From: Ziziphus jujuba
Lineage: Eukaryota > Streptophyta > Magnoliopsida > Rosales > Rhamnaceae
NCBI RefSeq assembly: GCF_031755915.1
Contig: NC_083383.1
Location: 32,095,501 to 32,159,500, forward strand
Direction of reading: 5' to 3'
Length of the DNA stretch: 64,000 nt
The first letter of the stretch is position 1, and each line of letters begins with the position of its first letter. Of this stretch, positions 31,071 to 45,988 are shown one piece after another. Under the pieces are notes generated by a model, which was given only the letters and a program-made list of their open reading frames with translations, was not told where the DNA came from and made no database searches. A program made the translations under genes and the position numbers.

Positions 31071-33090
31071 GAATTACGCTGCATGCTGATGTCTGCTTTC
31101 CCGCTTCCACTTGTCGGCAGCGTAACTTAGCAAGTATACTAGAGGCCTTATCCACTATCACTACACTACCATCACGCCTAATAGTGACTTTAACTTTCCT
31201 CTTGTGCAACTTTCATTCTCATGCCCACTAATTAAGGATATTCAAATTGGTCCACGAGAACACGATCTGCAAGTCTTGGTCATAGTCGAACGCTAACCAT
31301 AAGGTGCTTCTAAAGCATGCATCCTTAAACCAACAACCAACTCTCATGACTCGATCAGCACTTTAAAAGGTTAGATTAGAACTTAAGTCTAATTTCCTCA
31401 AATACTGGTATCACCAAGTTAAGGTTGAGATTAATTCACTTGTCTTCGATTACCCTCCTAGTACTTACAATTAGAAAACCCTTGCTCCTCATTGATTAAC
31501 CAATAGTCTTAACCTCGACAAACATCAATCTTTCTTTTAACTAAATTCATCAAGGTCATGAATAAAATTCTCAACATCCAAATACCATTCTTGAAAACCC
31601 TAAGTTTCCCCCATTTCAAATAAATTCCATGAATCCACACCTCAAGCAATAAAGAATTTAAATCCTAATTCTAGCATCACCACCAATACTATGAACAAAT
31701 CACTAGATCCTTAACCCATAAAAGTATTCCACACTTCTTAAATTCTAACTACGTCCCAAAAATCATACTCCTTATCATTGTAAATTATCACCAACAATAT
31801 CAACCACCTTGAATCGATAAAGCACCACCAATACGAACCTTAAATCTCCAAGGAAATAAGATATCAAGATCTTAGCTTCTAGAATGAAAAATAACCATGC
31901 TTAAACATCCAACCATGCCTAAGGAATCATCCTCATCTCATTAACCTCATCAACCACCAAGTAGAACTTTAGTCGCTATCCGGATCTTGCTTGATTCTCT
32001 AAACGCTGTCGTACCTTCTCTTTGTGAATGATAGTTTAAGCACGAAATCCATGTTTACATCTCCCTACTTTTACTTATCGGTGACCTAAGTACCTTTATT
32101 CGGATCTTGCAACTTCCTTTATCGTGCCAAACCACAATGTCATCTAGTGAGCATTCCATACGTCTTGGTACCCTTGGGGTGTATCGCATACCTTGAATCG
32201 CGTGCTTTCTTTAGGATCTCCTTTTTGAACTCAACGATACCCTGCTTTGGATTCTCGACTGGCGATACTTAACCCTTAAGTCGCTCTTGGAAAAACCATA
32301 ACATAAAACAAATAATAAAATATATTTTTCAAATATACCTAACTTGCATAGGCAATTGTTAAAACTCCACATTGAAATAATAATAAACACATGAATAAGT
32401 GCACAAAATCATATCTTAAAAACCATAGCATAAAATAAAATATGCACGCTTGTAATGGAGGTACATACGACACCTTCTACATGCGACGTAATCCATGATT
32501 CCAACTGTCGCCGACACTCTGCTACCAATACAAACCAGGGTGGTTGCCTATATTGGCCGTCCAATTCCCCGGGCTCGTAGGCAACATGATCATGGGGCTA
32601 GCTCTACATGGACCACATTGGTTCGCCGCCTCCATATGGTGCAGTATAATATCAAACAATATAACATACAGATACATGTATGAACACAAACCAAAAATAC
32701 TTGAATAAAACACCTTTAATTTCAAATACCACTTTGAAAAGCATTTAAATTTTGATAATCGATCGGGAAAATATTTTGACGCCTTGAAATCGATCGACAC
32801 ACATCCTTAGGCAATCATCATTCTTCTCCATGAACGAAACGGATACCATTCACGATGATAAGCTTGACCTTCAAAAAGAAAAGGCATCCTCGACCATCGA
32901 CTAGGCCATAGGAATTTCCCGTTAGGCTAGATGATCCTAATTGACACCCTCGAAGATTAGAGTTATTCAAACTCGGGCAACGAATTTACTTCGAGACAAA
33001 CAGAAAGAACGCTTTCACACGGGTAAAACGAGAGATTAAACACGGATAGGATGCACAACAATGCACAGTCCCTTAGGAATACTAGAACCT
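31071..33090 (-). other. Non-coding internal region of the gypsy element
   Basis: About 2 kb between the PBS and the first recognisable coding sequence. Many stops occur in all frames. Around 32100-32290 are short strings resembling integrase-region sequence (for example near GAGCATTCCATACGTCTTGGTACC, compare 30467-30485), suggesting decayed pol. The rest looks like a 5' leader. Frames 30883-31209 and 32522-32800 are not supported as genes. Confidence 0.5.
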
Positions 33091-33105
33091 AGAGCTCTGA
33101 TACCA
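33091..33105 (-). other. Gypsy primer-binding site
   Basis: On the minus strand TGGTATCAGAGCTCT lies two bases inside the LTR; it is complementary to initiator methionine tRNA and fixes 33108-36074 as the 5' LTR. Confidence 0.92.
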
Positions 33106-33107
33106 AC

Positions 33108-36074
33108 TGTCAGGACCCGTCCAAAGTTCCCCACCGGAACCCTAGACAAGCCCTGATCCCAGGGAAATACCACCGAACCTTCCAACGGAAAATCCGGCAG
33201 CACCTCCCCTAAGGGATTTACTTACCACAAATTTACCTACACTGAAAACACACTTCAAAAATATCCCCTTATTCCTCCCACAAACTACAAATTGGTTCCA
33301 CAAATTTCAGCACTTCAAAACAAAAATACAGTAATCCAGTGCAAGATAAATACAACAAGAGTGAAAGAAATAGTACAACTGCAATAAAGAAGAACAGGGT
33401 ACTTCACGAAGTAAAACAGCGATGAAGATCAAGTCCGCTCTGGATGAACACCGACAACCTGGTACCTAGAGGAACGGAATTTAAGAGTGTGAGATGCTAA
33501 TCATCTCAGTGAGCGACCCTATCTACTATACAATATAATACCACGGTAATAGGTATATAAATAATAATTATTTGGAAATAATATTTTCTCTCAAAACCCT
33601 TACAATTCTCTCAGTTGGAAAGGTTCCCCTTTTAAAACCTTTTCCCAAAACCCTTTATTCATATTCCTCGAAAACCAAGACATCAAATAAATATCCGAAC
33701 AGTAATAGTAATTTTAATTCCAATACAGTTTTAAAACATTTTATTCTTAAAACACAGTTCCGAAATTAGTTGATGCACCCACTATATACCAGTGGCGCCA
33801 ACAGTACCCAGCGTCCCAAGGTACCGCCAGACAGGAGGTTATAGAAAGAAACCGGCATACGGTCGCGTGGCGTCCCACTGCGCCGCTGCTAACCTGGTGT
33901 CCCGGCCAATGGGGGGTGGCCACCCTCTCCGATGGCATCCACAGGACACCCTCATAATATCACCTGCGCGCTACTCACACCCACCTGCGCGCTAATCATA
34001 TCCGTGTGCACAATATCCATATCACATATACCATATCACATAATCAGAACACCAGTACGTGCACGGTGCATCTAAAAATCATAAAATCCATAAATTTAAA
34101 TCATAAAATAAATTTCACATTTTTCATAAGCATAGCGGGCATAATCTATCCGCTTGAACCGGGAAATTCTCCACAATTTCTTTATAATCAATGCCATAAA
34201 TTCCATGATTTTCAAATCCACCAACTTCCAAATCCATCAATTTAAATATCCACATTTTTCCAAGCATAAATAATTCTCGAAATATCATAGTCAAATCTCA
34301 TAATATTCCATGGGCATATTTTATAAAAATTGAAATCAGCAACATAACCAAATATTTTCTTTGAAATATTTGAAAATCAAATCGTGCCCAATTTACCATG
34401 AAAACCACACCAATTTCAAAATCCTCAAAACCATAAAATAATTCCACACGGCATAAATTTGTAGAATTCGCATTTTCTTAAATCCAATAAATTCATAAAT
34501 AATTCTACAATAAATCCAATAAATATTTGGCACATAGAAATTAAATTCCAAATATTTAATTCACACATAATATATTCATCAATTAAATTCCCCAAAATTA
34601 ATTTGAAGGTGGGTCACTCACCTGGAGCACGCAATTAACCCATGATCCACTACGGGATCAATTTTACGACTCACCGGTGCTCCTAGAACAAAATTCACAG
34701 ACAGTCAAATAAATTAATATTTTATTCGGGTAAATAATACCCGGTACCCGGGGGGTCAAAACACAAACGATATCTAGAATTTACGAGTTATATACCGAAT
34801 CGAAGCTCGAGTGATGCTGATCACAGATTCGGTCTTACTTCCCGGTGATCGGACCCGACGGGGTCGAAATCTCGCCGGAAAGCTTTTCGAGTTTCGGCTC
34901 TGCAATTCTCCCAAACCGTCTCGAATTGGCGGAAACGGAAGCCGGATTCGGATTCAGGAGGTCGAACACAGCGGACTGGAGCCGGCCGAAAATTTCGGGT
35001 ACTCGCCGGAACAGTATTTTCCGGCGGGCCGTCGCGGTCACCGGCAACCGTCGCTGGCGGCGCGTGCGTGCGGTGGCCGTTGGCTGTGAAATTTTGCAAA
35101 CTTGTAGATCGTGAGGAGAGCAATCCAACGGGACCGACGGTGAGCAAAACGGAGGTCGGACGGCGGAGAAATCACCGTTTGAAGATTTCCGACCCCTCGC
35201 CGGAAAACGCTCCGATCCCGGCGCGTCGGTGGTCCGATGGCCGTGATTTTTGGTGGGTAGGCCGGACTTGAGGAGAGGATGATGGGTGTATGGCGCGTGT
35301 ACTGTATATCGGCCGGAATAGTGCCGATTCGCGGTGGCCGGCGGTGGAGGGGGAAAAATCGCCGCCAAACTTCGGACGTCCGATCCGGGCGCGTCCGGCG
35401 GCCGTTCGCCGTGAAATTTGGAGGTTTTGCTGGAAATGAGGTGGGCAATCTGGATGGCCGGCGAGTGTACAGTAACTAGGCCGGAAAACGTGAAAAAGTC
35501 CGGCGGCCGGTGACTTTCTCTCTCTCTCCTCTCTCTCTCTTTCTCTCTCCTCTCTCTCTTTCTCTCTCTTCCCCGAGTGTTTTAACAAATAAAACCCCCA
35601 CGTGACACTGTTCATGCCACGTGGACCAATCAGAAGCTGACACATGGCATTTCACTGTTCATGACCCAAAAACATTAAAATAATACGGTATCCGGTAAAC
35701 TTCAAACGTCCATAACTTTTTAACCGGATGTCCGTTTTGAGCGTGTCGCTAGTCTGTGAACTCGTATCGACGAGCACTTCACAACCATGCACGAGTCAAA
35801 GCTCAATTCCCCATAAACAAAAAGTCAACTTCGGCACCCCTTGGACAGTTTGGTCGGCAACTTGTTTCGTCCATAACTTTCAAACCGTAGCTCCGTTTTC
35901 GACGTGCTACCAGTCTACGAACTCGTGGCATCGTGCACTTCGCCACGGTACCCTGGTCAACTCGAAATCCCCACCGAGTCAAAAGTCAACGTTTGACCCC
36001 TTTCGGTCAACGGTCAACGATCAACCTCGGTCAACGTGCACGGATTCCGGTGCGATTTGGGACGGGGTGTTACA
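33108..36074 (-). repeat. Gypsy LTR (5' LTR in element orientation)
   Basis: 2967 bp, about 99% identical to 26013-28977. The differences are mostly transitions plus a 2-bp change in the (CT)n tract. It would contain the active promoter of the element. Confidence 0.95.
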
Positions 36075-36079
36075 GGTGC

Positions 36080-36783
36080 TCACAGTTATTCTACACCGAT
36101 GAATTCAGGAAAGCTGTTATCTCTTCATGATGGAGATATTCTGCACAATCCAGAAGAATATAGGAGTGTTGTAAGAGCATTACTGTATGTGACAATTACT
36201 AAACCTGAGATCAGTTTTTCAGTCAACAAACTATATCAGTTTGTTCATTCACCAAAGACAACTCACTGGAATGCTTGTAAAAGATTGCTTAGATACTTGA
36301 AAGGTAATGTTAACTGTGGTTTGCATCTAAGAGTTCTTGAATTGAACAAGCTGGTGTTTCATGGCTTTGCTGATAGTGATTGGGCAAGCTGTCCTGACAC
36401 TCGAAGATCCTGCACAGGATACTGTGTTTTCTTTGGGCCTAATTTGATATCTTGGAGTTCAAAGAAACAACCTGTGGTTTCTAGATCTAGTACTGAAGCA
36501 GAGTATAAAGCATTGGCAAACATTATAGCTAAACTCAGCTAGTTAACTGAACTTGCAAAGGAACCTAAGCTGCAACTTCAAAGACCAATTGTGTGGTCAA
36601 ACAACCTGAGTGCAACAGCATTGGCCTTAAATCCAGTTTTTCATGCACGAGTTAAACATATTGAAATTGATATTCATTATGTTAGAGAAAAGGTCTTATC
36701 AAAACTATTGGAGATTATATACGTATCTACTTGTGAGCAAACTGCTGATATCTTCACAAAACCTTTGGGACCAGCTCGTGTTA
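36080..36783 (+). pseudogene. Copia RT end and RNase H
   Basis: Resumes directly after the second GGTGC. It has the RT thumb/connection ([28 protein letters not shown]) and copia RNase H ([35 protein letters not shown], with D, E and D-type residues in place). A TAG follows at 36540-36542, and the RNase H tail ([21 protein letters not shown]) continues in another frame to 36788. Confidence 0.9.
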
Positions 36784-36897
36784 TGTAGTTCAAGTTCCAA
36801 AAACAACAAATTATTGAATTGCTTGGTAACTAGTCATGTTCCTTTATTCAAACAAAAGGTTGATTGTAAAGATTTGGGACGTTTTGTTTGAGGGGGC

Positions 36898-37194
36898 TGT
36901 TAGAACTATTCTGGTTTTTATAGTTACAAAGCTTCAGCAGTAATTCTTACTTGAGGAAGATGCCAGCTCAGCTTAATGAACCAGCTCAGCTTAACAAATT
37001 GTTGTTTGCACGTGTTTCTTGTTTTCTTGTGTAAAAGGCGGTTGTAATAGATACTCTATATATATATATAACTAATTAGTTAGAAACGTGTTAAGCTTGT
37101 AATCATTTTTCAGTTTATACAAGAAGAAATTTTCTCTCATTTTCTCTTATTTTCTTTCATTTTTCTCTTAAATTTTTCTTCCTCAGAAACCTAA
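36898..37194 (+). repeat. Copia 3' LTR, truncated
   Basis: Starts TGTTAGAACTATTCTGG after the GAGGGGG tract and matches the 5' LTR to about AACCTAAAT. The last ~43 bp present in the 5' LTR (20774-20816) are missing. Immediately at the break is a perfect 20-bp palindrome, 37195-37214. Confidence 0.85.
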
Positions 37195-41776
<4,582 letters not shown>

Positions 41777-43257
41777 TTATCGGATGGATTTAAGCTTTCA
41801 TCTCCTTACTCTTCCATTTTCATACATGCTTCTATGATCCTAGTCTGTAAAGTTTTCGTATCCTGATCCCGCCATTTTGTAGCTATGGATTTTTTGTGTT
41901 GGCTTTATTATTTTTAATGGTCTAGGCCTTGTTTTGGCTAAAGCTTGTAAAAATTGCAAGGGATTTCAGATAAAGTAATTACATGAATACACTTTTAGAG
42001 AATGACTCTACCTAATATAGCTATTTTAATGTATGTAAAATATCCGTCAACTAGACTTGTGAATTCTACGGCTCATGATGGATGGTAAAGCTCATAGATG
42101 AGAAGTCATCGTGGAACTTAAAAATAAATAATAAATAAATAAAATTATTCTTGGATAACGCTTTGCAATTTTGGATACAAAAATGTTTTTCCGTACAATT
42201 TGTGCTGTCTTTCGTTTTGATCAGGTTGGCCGAGACTTGAAGGAGAAAGAAACTATCCCAAGCCGCCTTTCCTATGCATGTTCAACTCTTGATGGCATTT
42301 GCTTCTCCTCTTTTTTAATTTAGCCGTTGAATAAGTTAGAACGCTATAATTTTTGTATCTCCATCCTCCACTTATGAAAAAATAAAATTGGAAGCGATTT
42401 CCAAAGACAGTTCTAATCCACCAAGAATCCAAGATAAACTGAAAAAATTTTATATATAACTTTAATTTTTTTTTTTTTTAACATATTATGTAGCTGTTAG
42501 ATTAGATGCATGATATAGTGTAACAAATTATTTATAATCCAACTTATAATAATTATTCTATACAATTTATAAAATTCACTTTGGATATTGTATAAAAGAC
42601 CATAAGTGAAAATATGAAAGTGAGTGGTTTGGTAACTTCTTTTTTTTTTGGGTAAATGGTTGGTAATTTGGTATTGGTACTTTTTTTTTTTTGGATGAAA
42701 ATTTGGTATTGGCACTTGGTGGAGCTGGGTTCCCCAATTAAGATGCTGAAAAGTGCTTGTATTCGCCCATTATCAGCTAATTTTCCAACCAATCATTGTG
42801 TTTCCCACCACAAAGAATCAAAAAGACGAATAATAACCCTACAAGGTTTGACAAGTAATAACGGATCTTGTGCTTTTTATAATTTATACCGTACTTGATT
42901 GACATTTATGCAACAGCAATACATCCACGTCCAAACTTTTATATTTTGACTACACGTGGCGTAATCTGAACGGTGAAAGTGTAGTGAATCCTCGGAGTCT
43001 TCCTCCAGTCTCAGTTTTCATCATTCGTACCTGGAAATTTTTGGACAAAATAAGGTTTTTTATTATTATTATTATTATTATTTTGAATTTGGGGCAGTAG
43101 CAAAAAAGCCAAACCCTTCGGAGAGTTTTTTAAAAAAACAAAAAAAAAGAAGCCGATTTTTTTTTTTTTTCAAATTTTAACAATTATTGTTTTCGGTGGG
43201 CTGTATTTCTGAAGAACGCCAAGCTTTCAGTCAGTCGAAGCAACCACCATAAACAAC
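41777..43257. other. Intergenic: RABH1b 3' UTR and PUP promoter
   Basis: No further gene. The first ~200 bp is the likely RABH1b 3' UTR. Poly-T/poly-A runs lie at 42466-42479, 42640-42650, 42681-42692 and 43155-43170, and (ATT)n at 43063-43084. The last 100 bp is the probable 5' UTR of the transporter gene. Confidence 0.5.
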
Positions 43258-45988
43258 ATGCCAGGTTTTCTCCCCCTCACTTTTTTTTTTTTTTTTTTTT
43301 TTCCAATTTTTCATGTTCTGTTTGACGATGTAGGAGGATAAATTCACAATGGGTTTTATTTATGTTAGCTTGTACATAATTGGGTTTCGTTCAGAATTAA
43401 ATTCCAGGGGCTGTTTTGTCTCTGAGAAACTAAACGAGAAGGAAAGAAGACAAAAAAAAAAAAAAAAAATAGTTTTGGGGTTTCAATTTGCAAACTTTTA
43501 TTTTCACTTTTAGCTATGGGTTTTTCACTATCAAGTCGAAAACTTATTAAAAAAGAAAGCTTGAAAATTGTTCCCTATTAGAAACTATCGTAATACAATC
43601 TTGGTTTTGAAATTAATCTATGAAATTTGTTAAGAACTTTCCCAGAATGTAGCGAAAAGAAAAGTGAATCTTTTGGGAATTTCTTTTCGATTTTCGATTG
43701 ACTTTCGGCAATCAAAATTTATTTGCCAGTGTTCTGTATTTTATGTTTGAATCCATTTTCGATCATATTTTGCAACGTGCTTTTTTACGAGCGAAGTTCC
43801 TTGGCCAACCAGACTAGGATCACTAATAGTTGGTTTGGGTTTTTGATTGAATAGTAAAAATGGGTTTTTACTTGTTTCAATTATTTCATCTATTAATTTA
43901 TTTTTTGCTGAATGTTGTAAGTTCAGTTCTGATAATGCTCAAGTTAGTATCAAAAACATAGAACATGTTAAAAGGAAGTCTTATTGAGAAGGCTATTTTA
44001 TGTTTCAATATAAATCAAAATTTAAAAATTTCTAGTGATATATGCTTTTCATTGGCTTGGATTAATCCAAAATAGTCTGGGCCATAGGTCTTCCTTGTCA
44101 ATCTACTCAATTAGTGGCACTCTGGACCTTATGCTCTTTCCGGTGCATGATTGGAAGAACTGAATCTCAGTCTGTTAGGGATATAGAACTGAACGTCACT
44201 TTAACGGGGATGAAATTAAGTAATTCTATCCTCTTAAGGGCGATGCATCTACTAATATTATGCTTACCAGATGGCGGATTAAGGTTTTTCTTTTTGTTTT
44301 TGTGAGCTCGAATTACTTCATATCTTCTTTTTAGAATTTTGTGTTCATTATTGGAGTGGTGGAAGCCTGTTCACATTCCTTCTAAGACATATTTCCATTG
44401 TGGCATTAATTATCTTTGTATGGTTCTTTTGGCCAGTAGTAGTTGAAGATCGAAACCCCAACCTCAAATGCTTATTAATAGGTAATAGATGATCTATTGG
44501 ATAAGATCATTCCTCTCCTCTATGCATGCATGCTTGCATTTTTTTGTCTGAGAGTTGTGCTTGTGACTGATAATTGTGTATCGTATGAAGGCATACAAGC
44601 CTTTTACTTTCTCGTTTGGTTCCTAGATATTGTTCAAACAATAGCAGAACTACTCTTTCTGCTTAGCAAATTTCATAACCAATGAGATGCATCATGTGAA
44701 TCTGTCTTTTATGTAATGAATTAGCTGCTGGATGTATTTTATTATTTATTAGGCTAATCTTGTGTTGAAGTTCTTTCCAAGTTATTTAAATTTCTATAAG
44801 TTGCCAAACCCATAAGTGATATTTTTATGCATATGTTATGGTAACATGTTTGTGAATACCTTATATGTTTATGCTTATGTTATATCTGATGCAGATAACC
44901 AAGAAGCAATCTTGGAGAAGGATGAAACTTCAACCGACCACATACAACCTGTTAAACTTGATCAGTGGAAATGGTGGTTGTTGGTGGCAGCTAACATAGT
45001 CTTCCTGCTGGTGGGCCAGGCAGCTGCTGTTTTACTTGGAAGATTTTATTATGACCAGGGTGGTAATAGTAAATGGATGGCTACTCTTGTCCAAACTGCA
45101 GCCTTCCCCATCCTTCTTATTCCGCTCTTTCTTCTCCCTTCCTCCAAAGATACTTTAACTTCTTCAACTCCACCTTCTTTAAGAGTACTTGGCTCAATTT
45201 ACTTTTCTCTTGGAGTGCTCATTGCCGGTGATAACATGTTGTATTCGATTGGACTTTTATACCTCTCTGCCTCTACTTACTCCCTCATTTGTGCAACCCA
45301 ATTAGCTTTCAATGCAGTTTTCTCTTACTTCATCAATTCTCAGAAGTTCACTGCTTTGATTCTTAATTCTGTGGTTGTCCTGTCACTTTCTGCAGCCCTT
45401 ATTGCAGTCAATGATGACTCTGATGGACCATCAGGAGTCTCAAGGTCCAAGTATATCATCGGGTTTATTTGTACAGTTGGGGCTTCTGCATTATACTCTC
45501 TTTTGCTTTCCCTTATGCAGCTTTCTTTCCAAAAGGTTCTTAAAAAGGAAACATTCTCTATTGTGCTGGAAATGCAAATCTATACATCACTGGTTGCCAC
45601 TAGTGCTTCGGTTATAGGTCTCTTTGCAAGTGGAGAATGGAAGAGTTTGCATGGAGAGATGGAGAGTTTTGGTAAGGGAAAAATTTCTTATGTGCTGACT
45701 TTGGTTGGGACAGCAGTATCTTGGCAAGTATGTTCTGTTGCTGTGGTGGGCTTGATTTTTGTGGTCTCTTCTCTCTTCTCCAATGTAATTAGCACTCTCT
45801 CTTTGGCTGTTACTCCTATTGCAGCTGTGGTTGCTTTTCATGACAAGATGAATGGTGTGAAGGTAATCGCTATGCTTCTGGCTATTTGGGGTTTTGCTAC
45901 TTACATTTATCAGAATTATCTTGATGATTCTAAGGCAAGAAGAACACAGAATAGTGTTGGCGAGTCCCAAAACAATTCTATTTGTTGA
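43258..45988 (+). CDS. Purine permease (PUP) family transporter, 2 exons
   Basis: Exon 1 is inferred as only 7 nt (43258-43264, ATGCCAG) before GTTTTC; exon 2 is 44895-45988 after GATGCAG. Together 1101 nt, 366 residues plus TGA. The protein starts MPDNQEAILEKDE and has a hydrophilic N-terminus, then about ten membrane segments beginning near WWLLVAANIVFLLVGQ (29-44), GGNSKWMATLVQTAAFP (58-74), SASTYSLICATQLAFNA and ISTLSLAVTPIAAVVAFHDK. These are the conserved PUP blocks of the drug/metabolite transporter superfamily. PUPs carry adenine, cytokinins, pyridoxine or alkaloids by proton symport; the substrate cannot be told here. Exon 2 alone would be open from 44816, so exon 1 is the less certain part; the frame joins correctly (G|AT) and gives a usual length. 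Confidence 0.9.

Larger units (their letters stand above)
26013..36074 (-). mobile_element. Ty3/gypsy LTR retrotransposon, young but internally rearranged
   Basis: Two near-identical LTRs (26013-28977, 2965 bp; 33108-36074, 2967 bp) begin TGTCAGGACCC and end GTGTTACA in window orientation, and the element is flanked by GGTGC at 26008-26012 and 36075-36079. Orientation is minus: the PBS complement lies at 33091-33105 and the purine tract at the other side (28978-28990). I count roughly 30 differences between LTRs (about 1%), so insertion was recent relative to the host copia element. The internal region is only 4.1 kb and lacks reverse transcriptase; see the separate coding entries. It needs proteins from another element to move. 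Confidence 0.95.
17673..37194 (+). mobile_element. Ty1/copia LTR retrotransposon, decayed, carrying three nested insertions
   Basis: The 5' LTR starts TGTTGGAGCTATTCTGG at 17673 and the 3' LTR starts TGTTAGAACTATTCTGG at 36898; the two align along their length. A methionine-initiator-type PBS (TGGTATCAAAGC, 20817-20828) follows the 5' LTR and a purine tract (GAGGGGG, 36890-36896) precedes the 3' LTR. The coding order is gag, protease, integrase, reverse transcriptase, RNase H, the copia order, on the plus strand. Insertions are a solo LTR (17743-20573), a TRIM-like element (21584-22010) and a gypsy element (26013-36074). Stops, frameshifts, deletions and an inverted gag duplication make it non-functional. 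It sits just after the broken CER1 copy. The last ~43 bp of its 3' LTR is missing, so its own target duplication cannot be recognised. Confidence 0.9.

Noticed and set aside
44816..44894. Translation of the permease from an ATG upstream of the exon 2 acceptor
   Set aside because: It would add a hydrophobic peptide read from intron sequence; the GATGCAG acceptor and the short first exon give the usual PUP N-terminus and length.
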